From Argyresthia goedartella (lineage: Eukaryota > Arthropoda > Insecta > Lepidoptera > Argyresthiidae), in contig OX463810.1 in NCBI GenBank assembly GCA_949825045.1, positions 32,436,201-32,500,200 on the forward strand: DNA of 64,000 bases, written 5' to 3'. The notes beneath the pieces were generated by a model. It had not been told where the DNA came from and made no database searches. It worked only from the letters and a program-made list of their open reading frames with translations. This document shows positions 12,900-24,618 of the stretch, in pieces. Positions within the stretch are counted from its first letter, which is position 1. Each line of letters begins with the position of its first letter. The position numbers and the translations under genes are program-made.

Positions 12900-14470
12900 T
12901 TTTCTGTTTAGGTATACAAGAGTTTAAAATGTTGGTTAATGTGTTTTGAAACAAGTTATAATTTTCATTTATAGTGTTATTTATTGTTAAAATTTCATTC
13001 CAATTCATTAGCTGGAGCTATGATTTAAATGACTCTATATTTTTATTGTTAAATATTCTTTTATACATGGTTTGGTATGCTATTTTTTCTGTGGGTTTGT
13101 GTATTTTTATTTTTATGGTTGCGGCCAATTGATTTGTGAATCCGTAATTCTCAACTGTTACTTGAATGTCGTTGGCGAAGTTTGTGAATATAAGGTCTAA
13201 AGTTGATGATGTTGGTGTGTTAGTGAGTATGTTGCTTAACATATTGTGTTTGTTTGTATTCTGTAAATTTTTCCAATAATTTTATTGTTTTTGCACCATT
13301 ACTGATTAAAACATTTGAATAGAAGTCACCTCCGATTATGTCTTTAGATTTTGGATATTTTTTTTAATGTATTTTAGTATAGAGTCCAAACATTCATAGA
13401 ATATATTCTCTTCCCGTGAATTAAAATATATGCTAACAATCAAGATATCCTCTTTAGTTAAGTTAGTAGCGCATGTTTCTATAACGTATTCTATCGACAT
13501 GTTACTTATATCTAGAATTTGTTTGCTATCTATATGCTCTTGGACTAAGATGCAGTCTCCTCCTCCGATTCTATTTTCACTGCAGAGTGATGCTGCAATC
13601 TTGTAGCCAGAACATTTTATTAGATCTAGTTTTTCCTAATTCATCCAGCTTTCTGTGATGCAAAACGCTTGACATGTTGTTCCTCTAGAAATTGTTCTAT
13701 TAAATGTTGTTTGTTTTGTAAGCTTTGTAGGTTCTGGTATAGTATTTTATATGATAGTTTAGAAAGGAATTGTTTGTGAAGTTAGCGGCATCATCATTCT
13801 GTCCTGCGCTTTCATAGTTTGTCTCTTGATATTTATGTTTTTTGGTTTCTTTTATATTTTTCATGAACTTTTTTCCTTCAATAAAAAGTTGATTATTCCT
13901 ATCATTGCGTGTAATCCCTTCTTTCTGGCGATAAACATTTACTCTCGCCATTTTCTTCGTTCTTGTCGTGTTTTTTTGACGAGAACTTCTGTTACAGATA
14001 GCCGTGTTCCTTGTAGGTAGTAGGAATTGTGTAATATAACTTTTGCTTTTCGTTTGCTTAACAGTTCTATGACACTAAGACGGTTATGGTTTCTGATATA
14101 TTTTCCTATTCTGTACGTGTTTTCAATGTTACTTAATATATCTATATTCATTGTGTCTTTGAATAATTCAGCAATTCTGTAGTGTGGATCGTCTTCTGAC
14201 TCTCTGTTATATTCTTGTAACGCGTATAAAACAATCTTATTACTTTTATTCGCATCTATTTCATTCATTGTTGATTCAGGTTTGGAAAGTTTCAGAGTTT
14301 CAATTGTTGTCTGGAATAGTTTTATTTCTTGTTTCAGTGTTTTATTTTATTCTGTTAGTTGGCCTATATTTAGATTAATTTGACTTATCTCCGTTTTCCT
14401 TCTTGAATTTTCAGTTGTCAAATTATTTGTTTCCTGCTTGGTTTCTTTTTTTAATATTACTATGGCCTTA
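12900..14470 (-). pseudogene. LINE-C, degraded: ORF1 and endonuclease remains
   Basis: ORF1 remains at 14268-13939 (KIVLYALQEYN, YRIGKYIRNHNRLSVIELLS, LQGTRLSVTEVL) shift frame near 13950 and continue to about 13860 (LFIEGKKF), the RRM-type ORF1 wording of LINEs. Endonuclease remains run from about 13680 to 13018: ITESWM, RIGGGDCILV, ISNMSIEYVIETCA, and STLDLIFTN near 13190. Multiple stops and shifts. The RT is not recognisable downstream (12690-12900). Confidence 0.65.
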
Positions 14471-15589
14471 TTTTTGGATAGTACACTGGAGTTCAGCGAT
14501 TATGGTATTGTTGTTATCTTTTAGTTGCGCATTAATCATTTGTTTTAAGGTTTGAAGTGTTATTTCTGTGCTCTTGATGATAGAGGTATCCGGTGAGTTC
14601 TGGTAAGTTGACTATTGCCCAATAAACATGATTCGTTGGTGTTGTCAAGTGGAGGTATGTCATTTGTGGACGATGGCGCTTTTTTCCTTATTGTTATATT
14701 ATTTACAGGGCAGTGCGTTTCTCGGTTTGGACGTTTGACATTTTTAGATACGCTTGAGCCGTTGATGAGTTATTTGCGAGTTAGCGCGGACTGGAGTGTT
14801 TTAATTTCTAGTTAGTCGGTCCTTTTTTGTGCATTTGGAACATAGCCAAGAATAATCGTAACCTTGTTGATGGGTTTGAAAGTATTTCTTCCCTTATATT
14901 TAAGCATTGGTAATGGAAGTGACTTTTGCAAGAGCAGCATGTTATTCTCTCAGTAATTTTAACAGTATTCGAACAAGCTGATTAACGCATTCTAAAGTTC
15001 GAGTAAGAGCAACGTATTCAGATCTTCAACGCTATTAGGTTGTTAAACTACAAGCGCCCTCTGCATTGGTTGTTTGGTGCTGGCCCATATTTTATTACCG
15101 GTGGCGCCTCTGCTGGTGAGTAACATGAAGTGTCGGTGGCGCCACCCGTATTTGTAGATGGCGTTAATGTCGTATTTGGCGATGGCACGACACGTCGTTG
15201 TTGTGAAAATTAAATCGATGTTTAGGTTACTTTTGACAATTTATTAGATTAAAAGCACTTTATTGTCCTGTATTTCACGTTTATTTGTTTGTATAGTCAC
15301 ATATCACTGTCCCAGATATTGTATTTTATGTCCCTTCACTTTGTTGTTCAAATTTTTACGTCCGTTGGCGTTACTTTATTTCTTGTGTTTGAACTGTGTT
15401 TCTCTTCATATTTCACTGTAATTCAATGTTTTTAGTTGCGTAATCACTTAAGGGTTCTCAAGAAACTATTTGGTGTAGATATTATGCACTTTAGACACAA
15501 AAACAGAATAATATTTACGGAGCCTTTGTTTACTGGTCGGCGGTGTTGCCAGTCCCTGGGCACTGGGCACGATGAGCTCACAGAAGCTA
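14471..15589. other. Spacer, possible LINE-C leader
   Basis: No coding sense. Around 15050-15180 there are clustered GGTGGCGCC and GGCGTT words like those in GC-rich LINE 5' leaders. The rest is AT-rich. Confidence 0.35.
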
Positions 15590-18363
15590 TGTTATAGAGA
15601 TTACCCGATATCTTAGCGGTAAACGAGACTTGGTTTAGGGACGGCGAGGTGGGGCGAGCGCCGGCGATACCGGAATACAGATTGCGTCATGTGGCCCGCT
15701 CGCTCGAAGTTAGGCGCACCCGCAGCAGCGCTATCGCATTTTACACTAGGCTAGGTGTTAAAGTAAGAGTCTATCCACATCCGCCATCAAAGTCTAAAGT
15801 TGAGCAAATGTGGCTATCTCTAAATATTAAATCAATTAAAATTATCATTCGCACTGCATATCGTCCCCAAAGGATGAAAGTAGATGATTTACTGAATGCA
15901 CTGACCGACTCCATTGCAACTTTCTCGAAGTTTGATCGTATTGTTTTAACTGAAGACTTCAACATTAACTTGCTTGATGGTGGCGACAGTATATCTCAAA
16001 AGTTGCAACAATTTCTCGAGTATACTAATCTGGTCAATTGTGTGGCCGAGCCAACTCATGTTACAGGTACCAGCGCAACACTAATTGACTTTATCTACAC
16101 TAATGCATGCGTGGCGAAGCTCTCTGTTGATCATTTACCCGACCTTGGTGCTCACGCTTTTGTAACTGTCGCAATAAAAATTAAACGGGAAAAAATTCCT
16201 CCGCTTAAAATAACATATAGATCGCTAAAAAGTCTGGATCTTTCCGTCTTTTAATGAGGACTTAAAAAAGATCGATTTCAATAATATTTTAAACCACACA
16301 AATGTGGATTTCATGCTAAGGGCCTTCGATGTTGTCTTGCTGGAGTTGTTTGACAAACACGCCCCTTTAAAATCAATAATCATGAGGGATAAACCTATGC
16401 CTTGGCTGACAAGTAATGTAAGATACATGATGTGACTTCGAGATAGGGCTCATAACATTTATAAACAATCTAAACTGGATTTCACGACTATAAATCACTA
16501 AAACATCTTGTTAGTGCTAGTCTGCATGCGGAGAAAGTGGCCTTTTTCAATGAAAACGTTAATAAACACTCGCATAATCTGAAATTGTTGTGGAAAAATC
16601 TGAGGAAAACCACATTATCTAACTTCAAGAAAACAACAGATCTACGTGACAACTTTACTAAACCTGACGAAATGAATTCAAACTTTTTAAATGTTCCTGG
16701 CTAACTCTGTTAACATATCAGATCTTACCTACTTTGAGTTCCACAGGCTTGGCGCAGCTGAGTTCTGTTTCCAAGTTGTTAGTGAGAATGACGTTGGAAA
16801 GGTCATTTGCAGGATGGGTTCTAACACCCGTGGCGCTGATCAAATTATTATGAACATGATAGTTTTTACGCTACCACAAACTCTTAAAATTATTACTGAC
16901 ATTGTAAATAAATCTCTTGCCTCATCTACTTTCCCGACGCCCTGGAAAAATGCGGTTATTCGACCTATCCCTAAAATCAATGATTCGTAAAATGTATCGG
17001 ATTTACATCCGATCAGCATTCTTCCTTTTCTGTCTAAGATTTTAGAGAAAATGGTATATAACAGGTTGTTTCGTTTGCGGAGAGAAATGCCATTTTCCTT
17101 AAGTTCCAATCAGGTTTTAGGAAGCAAAGAAGCACGACGACTGTGCTTCTAGATGTTGTAGACAATATTCTTTCGTTTCGAGATTCTGGAAATAGTACTA
17201 TACTTATGCTTTTAGATTTTTCCAGCGCTTTCGATTCTATCAATGTGACTTTGATGCTATCAAAACTAAGTTTCTATGGATTTGACAGGTCTGCTGTGAG
17301 ATGGTTTGAGAGCTACCTCGGGGGGTCGTACCCCCCGAGGTAGCAGTCAGCAGGTGGTACTGAGGAATACCAATGGCACTAGTGAACAATCACAAACCAC
17401 AATAACTAATAGAGGTGTCCCTCAAGGGTCAATTCTTTGGCCCTTGTTATTCATAATACGAGTATATAGCGCTGACCTTATTAAATGCATCACTAATTTT
17501 AAATACCATATTTATGCAGACAACCTTCAGTTATATCTAGATTTGAATAAAAATTATTTTGACGATGCTATGAAGCGAATTAACGGCGATTTGGGAAGAA
17601 TAGGTGCCTGGAAAAGAACGCTTTGGTTTTAAAACCCTCCAAGTCCAAATATATGATTTTAGGGTCAAAGAAGCAGATCGAAACACTCTCAAACCTTGAT
17701 CCTCGAATCTCAATTGCGGGTGACATGATCGAACGCGTACATGAGGCTCTTAACCTTGGGCTTGTTATGGATGAGGAATTACGCTTTGAAAATCATGTTC
17801 TTAACATGGTAAAAGTCTGCTTCTATCGGCTTAGCATATTATATAAAAAATATCTTTATTAAATGAACAGACGCAAATATCACTGTGCGAGTCTCTAATA
17901 CTATACAATTTAAACTACGGCATAATAGTATACGGGTCCTGTCTCCTCAAGCGCACTCAACGAGTGATTCAAAGAGTCTAAAATGCATTGTGCCAGGTAC
18001 TGCTTTAATATTCCTCCTCGTGGCCACGTTACAACTTACCTAAACAATGCAAACCTCCTAAAGATAGACGGAAGACAAAAACTACACCTTGCCTCGCTCC
18101 TATTTGGGTTGATAAAGCGGGAAATACCGGAGTACCTATTTGATAGGCTGGATTGGCGACGTTCGCACCATCACGCCAGGACCACAACTAGCCTACTGTC
18201 GATCCCCCGCCACGGGTCTGCTGCTTTTCGGAGCAGTTTCAGATATCTGGTAACGAAGTGCTGGAACAATCTGCCACCAACAATATGCAACCTAAAAACT
18301 TTAGCTCACTTTAAAGTCATGAGTAGGCAGCACTTCCTAAAACTGCAGAAGTCAGATGTCTGA
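15590..18363 (+). pseudogene. LINE-D ORF2: endonuclease and reverse transcriptase, 5' truncated, many breaks
   Basis: Starts inside the endonuclease (LAVNETWFRDGE near 15615) and continues 15649-16254 (RTAYRPQRMKVDDLL, EDFNINLLDGG where GDFN is usual, IDFIYTN). RT pieces: 16691-16990 (GADQI, TFPTPWKNAVIRPIPKI), then 17030-17340 with LMLLDFSSAFDSINV, a palindromic insertion at 17312-17344, and 17345-17632 with [15 protein letters not shown] and YADN in place of YADD. The C-terminal region is 17623-17862 and 17983-18363 (RYCFNIPPRGHVTTYL, closing SRQHFLKLQKSDV). Stops and shifts throughout. Confidence 0.8.
17312..17344. repeat. Perfect palindrome, 15-bp arms, 3-bp loop
   Basis: Arms 17312-17326 and 17330-17344 are exact reverse complements around CGT. 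The left arm is ordinary RT coding sequence (ESYLGG). The right arm is extra and displaces the expected next residues (SQQVVLRN resumes at about 17346). Confidence 0.9.
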
Positions 18364-18836
18364 CTGAGTCTCCGACTTTTGGTCAGATTGCATTTTTTTT
18401 TTCACAATTAGTTTGCTACATTACCCCTTAGTAATAGGCTATAAATAGCTCATATTAATAGAGCGGCATTCATCAGAAAAGTATCCAAATCGGTGCAATA
18501 AATAAGATTTTTCCTAAATGTTTTGTTAAAAAGGGAAAAGTTATTCTTCCTAATATTGAAGAGCCACCAGAACCAATAAAAAGCCTTTTGACCAATAATC
18601 ACAAATTATCACCGCATTTTTTTAATAACGTACGTCGATACGCCTTTTTCAGATGACTTTGTTTGTAAAATATAAAAATAATAAGAAATAAACTTTGAGA
18701 ATAAAAATTGGTTTATGGATAAAAATATAAAATTTTATAAGAAAAATATAAATAGTAATTTGAAAAAAATAACTTTTTATGTCCTGTATAAACCTTTACG
18801 TGTATTCCAAATGGTTTAAAAATAAATATGTACCAG
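18364..18836. other. LINE-D 3' flank and AT-rich spacer
   Basis: The LINE-D 3' UTR probably ends within the first 130 bp (T-rich run near 18400, AATAAATAAG near 18500). AT-rich non-coding sequence follows. Confidence 0.4.
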
Positions 18837-18860
18837 TGCGAAGCCGGGACGGGCCGCTAG
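18837..18860 (+). mobile_element. Possible Helitron-type 3' terminus ending CTAG
   Basis: A GC-rich word (GCGAAGCCGGGACGGGCCGC) is followed directly by CTAG inside AT-rich DNA. Lepidopteran Helitron-like repeats often end in a similar GC-rich segment plus CTAG; that is from memory. The next base is A, not the expected T, and no 5' end is visible, so only a terminal fragment is suggested. Confidence 0.25.
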
Positions 18861-19151
18861 AACTTTAAAAGATATTTTTTTAATATGTACCTAAGAATTA
18901 TTTTTGATCAGTTAACTAATCATGTTTCTAATTACCTATATTGCATATATATTTACTATATTTATACTATATTTATTTTGTTACGGAGCTACCTAGTTAT
19001 ACAGTTATTGTTGTTGCATTATCTAAAATTGATCGGAGGATGTACAATTCCTAAGATAGAGGTTCATAACCTAGCTGAGGGATTATAGTTCAAAATACAT
19101 TAATGTCACCTCCAGTTCCTTTCGCATGAAGGATTCGCTCCGTAAGTCTTT

Positions 19152-19530
19152 AATAGCGGGGTCCACACTGAGCCTCGCGTAACGCGAGGTAGCCTCGGAC
19201 GTTTGCCTCGCGATGCAGCCTCGGTCTGTAATATTTTTGCACGAACCTGCGGAGCCGAGCCACGGCGAGGCTGAGCCACAGTCGAGCGCTCAGTTTAACA
19301 TAACGCACTGTTCTTTATCCATCACAAAAACGTTACACGACTGACTGAGGCAAAACAGGTTACACGACAGTCCAGAGTGCGCGCGGCAAACGTTCTGAGG
19401 CGCCTTTGAGCATCGACAAAAACCCACAAGCATGGCTGGGGCCGAGGCACGCTCTGGCGAGGAAGAGAATGCGTTTGCCTCGGGCGAGGCACGTCCAGAC
19501 CGACCGAGGCTCAGTATGGACCCTGCTATT
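19152..19530. mobile_element. MITE with 26-bp imperfect terminal inverted repeats
   Basis: Positions 19152-19177 and 19505-19530 are inverted repeats matching at 24 of 26 bases, starting AATAGC. The interior is GC-rich and full of CCTCG/CGAGG words, including a tight hairpin of CCTCGCGT with ACGCGAGG at 19173-19190. No coding capacity. No direct target duplication is obvious, so the superfamily cannot be named. Confidence 0.65.
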
Positions 19531-19751
19531 GACGAAGTACGTTATGGTTTACAGAATGAATTCGTTTTTTAAAAGGTTGTCGTTTACATTTGTGATTTCA
19601 TGGTATTCCACTGGTGAACCATGTCTTTAGAACACCTACAGGACCTTGCAATGTAAATGATAGGTTGTTTGACATGACTGACCCCATTTGGGGTCAGTTC
19701 TAACTGGAATAGGGTTTTACTGTAGCATATACAAATTCAGATATTGTTCAT

Positions 19752-20414
19752 ATATATATATAATAATAATAATAATAATTCTTTATTGCACAGAAAACAC
19801 AATGGAAAAAATACAACGAACAATATGCAAAGGTGAGCTTATTTCTAAAAAGAAATTTCTTACAGCTAACCCGTGAGGAAAGGAAAAAATATTTATAGAG
19901 AGGTAGTCCTAGTGTACAATTAAGATTTAAAAGAAAGAAATAAAGTCAATATACTATCAGATAAATCACAATACATCCTACACATACTATAAAATAAATT
20001 AATAGAATACAATAAATACATAGATACACATACATACTATAAGATACCCACTATGCGGAAGAGAGGAGATGCTGTTTCAACTTTTTCTTAAAAGAGAACA
20101 AGGATGTGCAATCCCTAATAGCGCAAGGAAGTGCATTCCACAAACGTATTGCCCTTAACCTAAACGAGTGCTCGTAAGCAACAGTGTTGTGCTGAGGAAT
20201 TGACAAAAGTGACACCGTGTGAGATCTCGGAAGTCTATCCCCAGAGAAAAGAAACTCAAAATGTTCACGAAGATATGCGGGATAGCGCGGATTTCTCAAA
20301 ATATTGAAGAGGAAGGAGATAATGTGCATATCACGACGAAGTCGGATCGGGAGCCAGCCTAATTCCCTGCGATATTGGGATACGTGATCGTACTTGCGGA
20401 GACCGAGAGAGATG
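19752..20414 (-). mobile_element. Tail-family LINE, 5'-truncated copy
   Basis: C-terminal ORF2 codons run from about 20414 to 20051 (YDHVSQYRRELGWLPIRL, then NILRNPRYPAYLREHFEF, RLWNALPCAIRD), followed by a 3' UTR with the stem-loop at 19832-19871 and an ATT/AT simple-repeat tail at about 19755-19780. The ORF2 end is close to that of the copy at 58224-58931. The 5' truncation at 20414 abuts another copy of the family. Confidence 0.8.
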
Positions 20415-21000
20415 TTAATATATAATTACACAGGAAATGTAATAAGCAAAGGCGAGCTGATCTCTAAAGAGAGATTTCTTCCAGCAAAACCTAGGCAAGA
20501 CAGGAGAGTTTATGAAACAGGACAGTCCTAGTGCGCAATAAAACTGTACACGTATATTACGTGTAAATAGGAAAAATATCTTTCCAGATATAAATAAAAT
20601 ATGCCTTTTACCACTCGTCTGTGGGTAGATGTCATGGTATAATCGATCATCTATTAATGACCACAAAGCTGAGTAGATAAACAAAATACAAACCTCACCT
20701 AGATAGGTATAAAATACAATAGACAGCATGCTGCACCTATATAAACTATAATATATCATTCCAATACCTACATAGATATGGTACCTATTACGGAAGTACC
20801 TATTAACCCATATATGGTTTCATAGGTTTTGAACTTTATTACCAAGCAATAAGGTTGAAAATCGCGATGCATTTCGGGTCAGGCCATTAAGGGGTCAAAG
20901 CAGGGTTAAGCGCAGGGAAGTGCGTTCCACAGATGTTCAAAGGTAACTAGATCAAGTGCTTCGAGAATAGAGAGATGTTAAAGGCAGACACGATCCCTAA
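20415..21000 (-). mobile_element. Second tail-family 3' fragment, degraded
   Basis: Contains the stem-loop at 20451-20492, then 3' UTR-like sequence. At about 20910-20990 there are degraded traces of the ORF2 end (GTGCGTTCCACAG, as in the neighbouring copy). It abuts the copy at 19752-20414 head to tail. Confidence 0.55.
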
Positions 21001-22507
21001 TTTATATATGAACAGAACACCGAACTTCAATACTCACGTGGGGTTTATTCTTAAAGTTGACGATTTCTGTTTTCTTTAGCCTTTTTAATTATTATTATAA
21101 TATTAATTTAATTAATTATTTAATTAGCTTAGTTAATACGAGAGTACAGATGACTCTGAGTAGGAATGACCACGATTGCTATGGCGTCCTTCTTCCTCTT
21201 TTATACTTAACGTTGAATTATATGCAAATATACGTATACAAAAACTAAATAAGCAGACGTCTCCAGATAGTTAATATTTGCTCACGACCTTTCCTTTGTA
21301 ATAAGGTTCTAAACATGAAATTGTATGGTAGATAAGGTATTTTTATGGCAGCTGGTTTGTACCTCGATTATGTAACACTATGAGAACAGTATAGACCTTA
21401 CGAGCCTTTCAACATACATACATACTTAAACATATTGTCCCTACTGACGGACAAAAGGCTTTATTATAATGCGATACAAATTTATTTTGCGCAACAATTT
21501 AACGAAGGTCTAATTTTAAATTGAGTTTCAGGTGCTTGAATATTCCAATTACTTTGCAGACTTTTGAGCAACATAGGGGTATAAGTTTTGGCGATTACCG
21601 GTTTTTCCTCGGTCCTAGGAGATAAAATCTGGTGTCTACGGATTCGTCTCGCGAAGGCGGAGAGAACTGCGTAGTCTGATTAGCTATAAATTTTCCGAAA
21701 TAAAATCAAAAACTGAAATCCGCTAATAACGAATACGGTTGCTACGGCAAACTTTCCCACATTTAATTGATTGATCGGTTTACAGCAAACAATCTTCTAC
21801 TTAATGAGAAGAAACCTATTGTGTAAAGTATTCTCTACCCAATGTAAAACAGACTAATACAATTGAAAAATGAAAAATATATTATATAAGATTTATATAA
21901 ATTGGCCTTTCTCATCCTAATGTGGTTTGCTGGAAGAGATCTCATAGTAGAGAGGAGTATTGTTGTCTGTATATTACTTGTATGCAATCAAGATGTTATG
22001 AATTATGAAAAACGAGCCTTGTGGATAAAACTGTGTTTTTTGGCATCACCCTCGATTCAATGCTTCAATGGGGTCACATCTGGGTGCACTATCGGGTAGA
22101 GTGAAAAAAAAAAAAAAGGGATATTACAATGTTCAAGATTACTTAAATGACAGGACTGTATGGGGTTAATCTGGCTCAACACAGACCTTGCTGTTAATAA
22201 TTTTGTAATTATTTATTCCAGCTTATTAAATAAAAATAAATCATAATTGTATTAGTTAAGCACAACCTATTTTTAAAAGAGATCTAAAAATCAATCTGTG
22301 GGTGTTTCTACGCCCTTCTTCTCCCACAGTTGTCCAATGTAGAGAAGAGGCAAAAAATGACGTTTGCTAAGTATATGTAAATATCTACAGTAATAAAGTA
22401 CTTTTGAGTTTGAGTTTGAGTTTGAGTGAGAACTGTAGTATACGCAATAAAAAAAAAATCCAACTTATTTCCGATGTAGACACCGCGAGAGTCCTAAGGC
22501 ATCCAGC
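21001..22507. other. Spacer without recognisable genes
   Basis: AT-rich sequence with no coding sense on either strand. It holds a poly(A) run at about 22106-22119 and a short GAGTTT repeat at 22404-22426. The small open frames here look like chance. Confidence 0.5.
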
Positions 22508-22718
22508 TGTTTGGGTTGATGCCTTGTTGGGGTTGTTGATTGATACACAATGTTAGCTTGAACACTGAAGTGACTTTAATTCACGAATAGTTAATGAGGA
22601 AATGTTGAAATGTTATGAATGCACCCGTCACGCGCGGATCCGTAAAATGCACTGAAAATAAGTAATCGCGAGTGGCCGACTATACAGGCGTCAGCAAAAG
22701 GTGTTCGGTTCCCGAACA
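22508..22718 (-). repeat. BEL1 3' LTR, 211 bp
   Basis: Begins TGTTTGGG and ends CCCGAACA on the plus strand, so it has TG...CA ends. It matches 30145-30355 over its full length with 6 substitutions. The TGTTCGG and CCGAACA words near one end form a small hairpin at the LTR edge. Confidence 0.93.
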
Positions 22719-22869
22719 TATTCCCGGGGGGCAAAGATAAGCGTTCTGGGTGCTTTCATGTTAAATGTTAGTAGTTAATGTGGTGATTAAACGAGAAAGA
22801 AAATTACAAATCATGTTACAATATAGGAAATTATGTTAATGTTAGTATTTATGTAATTATGTAAAATAT

Positions 22870-24618
22870 TTATTCATCACTAAACACTATTTTGCGAAAC
22901 ACTGGGGATTTCCCATTGTCCATGTTGAAGTCATTCGCTGGTGCACTATGACGATGTTGATTGTAGTTGTGTTTAGCTGGGGCCTGGGCGGAGGCGGGGG
23001 AAGGGGCGCTCACAGCCGGCTCGCTCGTCGTTGCTGCTGCTGGTGCCTGGGGTGTTCTCCAACTACGACGTGATCGACGCCATAACCATGCCAGCACTAA
23101 CAGTACAATGATACCGTAGATCAGTGCGTAGTGGTGAATATTATGGTATGAGACCTGGGTTCCATCTTCATCACTTTGACTCTGTTTCATTAGCCTCAGC
23201 TTCGCTTCGATGTCCTGAGATAACCGATCTCTTTCTTTAGTTTCATTTGTCGCATTTCCATCTTGCGTCTCTATCGTAATGTTAATTATGTGATTGATCG
23301 GGGCTATGATTGAAGGTTGAAACTCATCTTTAATGTTTAATTGACTTCTGTAGTGTTTGTGCCCGTAGATCGTAAAGTCCTTTGTTTTGATTATGCAGTA
23401 ATCATCGAGGCTAATGACACTTGTATGCGTCAGCTGGTGTGCGGTAACTGGAATGACGTGGTACAGATCATACTGTTCTCTGCTGACTAGGGGGATTCTG
23501 ATTTCATAGATGAAATAATCTTGTGTCATTCTTGCTCGAACTTTTAGAAGTTTGTAAAGCTTCGTAAAGTCTGTATGTATGTTTTCAATCGGTAATGTTA
23601 CTTCGCTCGATAATAATCCAGTTATTATGTTTAATTGTTCTTGAAGTTGTTTTGGCGTCAATAAATGTAGGTTAAACTGTCCCTTAAATATGTCTGATAT
23701 GGTATCCAGCATCATATTCTGTATTTCTCTTAAGATTTGTAGTATGTTTGTCGCTGCAATAGCTGTCAATGTAAAGTCTCTTTCTTTCTCTGCAATGTTA
23801 ATCTCCTTCAGAATATTTTTTGTTGCTGCGTCAAGACTGTTCAAATGTTTATTAATAATTTTATGTTGTTTTTCCATGATTTCCTCCGTTCGTTTTAGTA
23901 GATTATGTTCCGACTCCAACACTGTCGTCTGATTAATCCATAATTTCTTTAGATGAGATTGATTTTTCTTAATAAGCGCTATGTCGCGTGAGTACTGTTC
24001 TGCGAAATGTTCGTCTAGTACCCCGAACAGGCTATTAGCAAGGTAACCGACACCGTTGATAAGACCTCTGCGGCGGCGGCGGCGGCGGCGTCTCGCTTGC
24101 TCCGTGAAATGCTGAGTTGACAAAAGCTGGTCGTAGTACTCCAGCTCATTGAACTCATGTCTCAGTTGAGGTATGATCATGTTACACTTATTGTTTATTT
24201 CCAGACTGTTACACATATTTTCGAGATATTTTAAGAGTTTTTCTGTTGTTTGTGTTCCGGCCCAGTATGGACTCATATCATAGTATGTCACGAGTGTCCA
24301 TTGATCATTTAGTAGTTGCATTTTTGCGAGCGGGTCGAAATAAAGCGACTGGTTGTTGTTGAGTTTTGTGACGTTGCATGTTGCGCTCGATCCTGATATG
24401 AATGAAGCAAAAAATATTATTGCTGTTACCACCGCGAATAGTTTGGAGAGCGGCTTGCGGCTACAGTTTGTTTGCTGACGGTTGTTGTTATTGCTGTTCT
24501 TTGCATTTTTCTCGCTGTCATCTTGTTTTTGTTCTTCGGATTGTATTGGGAGCAAGTTGAGCTTGACTACGGGGCGTTTGATATATCCAGTCTCTGTTTT
24601 CAATGTCACTACCCTCAC
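22870..24618 (-). CDS. env: BEL1 envelope-like fusion protein, 582 residues
   Basis: Class I viral fusion-type envelope, related in layout to baculovirus F and insect retrovirus Env. The first 25 or so residues read as the tail of integrase, in frame after the TAA. A hydrophobic signal-like segment lies at about 59-79, before the first Cys. A run of nine Arg (about 176-184) is the putative furin-type cleavage site, followed by a Gly-rich fusion-peptide-like start (GLINGVGYLANSLFG). Helical stretches follow (about 200-310), then a transmembrane helix at about 493-512 with a basic stop and a roughly 70-residue tail rich in Ala, Pro and Ser. Several N-glycosylation sequons. The frame is intact, but it has no obvious start of its own. 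Confidence 0.8.
   Translation of the reverse strand: MRVVTLKTETGYIKRPVVKLNLLPIQSEEQKQDDSEKNAKNSNNNNRQQTNCSRKPLSKLFAVVTAIIFFASFISGSSATCNVTKLNNNQSLYFDPLAKMQLLNDQWTLVTYYDMSPYWAGTQTTEKLLKYLENMCNSLEINNKCNMIIPQLRHEFNELEYYDQLLSTQHFTEQARRRRRRRRRGLINGVGYLANSLFGVLDEHFAEQYSRDIALIKKNQSHLKKLWINQTTVLESEHNLLKRTEEIMEKQHKIINKHLNSLDAATKNILKEINIAEKERDFTLTAIAATNILQILREIQNMMLDTISDIFKGQFNLHLLTPKQLQEQLNIITGLLSSEVTLPIENIHTDFTKLYKLLKVRARMTQDYFIYEIRIPLVSREQYDLYHVIPVTAHQLTHTSVISLDDYCIIKTKDFTIYGHKHYRSQLNIKDEFQPSIIAPINHIINITIETQDGNATNETKERDRLSQDIEAKLRLMKQSQSDEDGTQVSYHNIHHYALIYGIIVLLVLAWLWRRSRRSWRTPQAPAAATTSEPAVSAPSPASAQAPAKHNYNQHRHSAPANDFNMDNGKSPVFRKIVFSDE
24070..24090 (-). repeat. (GCG)7 triplet repeat coding for the Env cleavage site
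   Basis: Seven GCG units on the plus strand are seven CGC Arg codons in env. One AGA codon on each side brings the run to nine Arg. Confidence 0.95.

Noticed and set aside
22508..22720. Target-site duplication for BEL1
   Set aside because: The 4-6 bases outside each LTR do not match.
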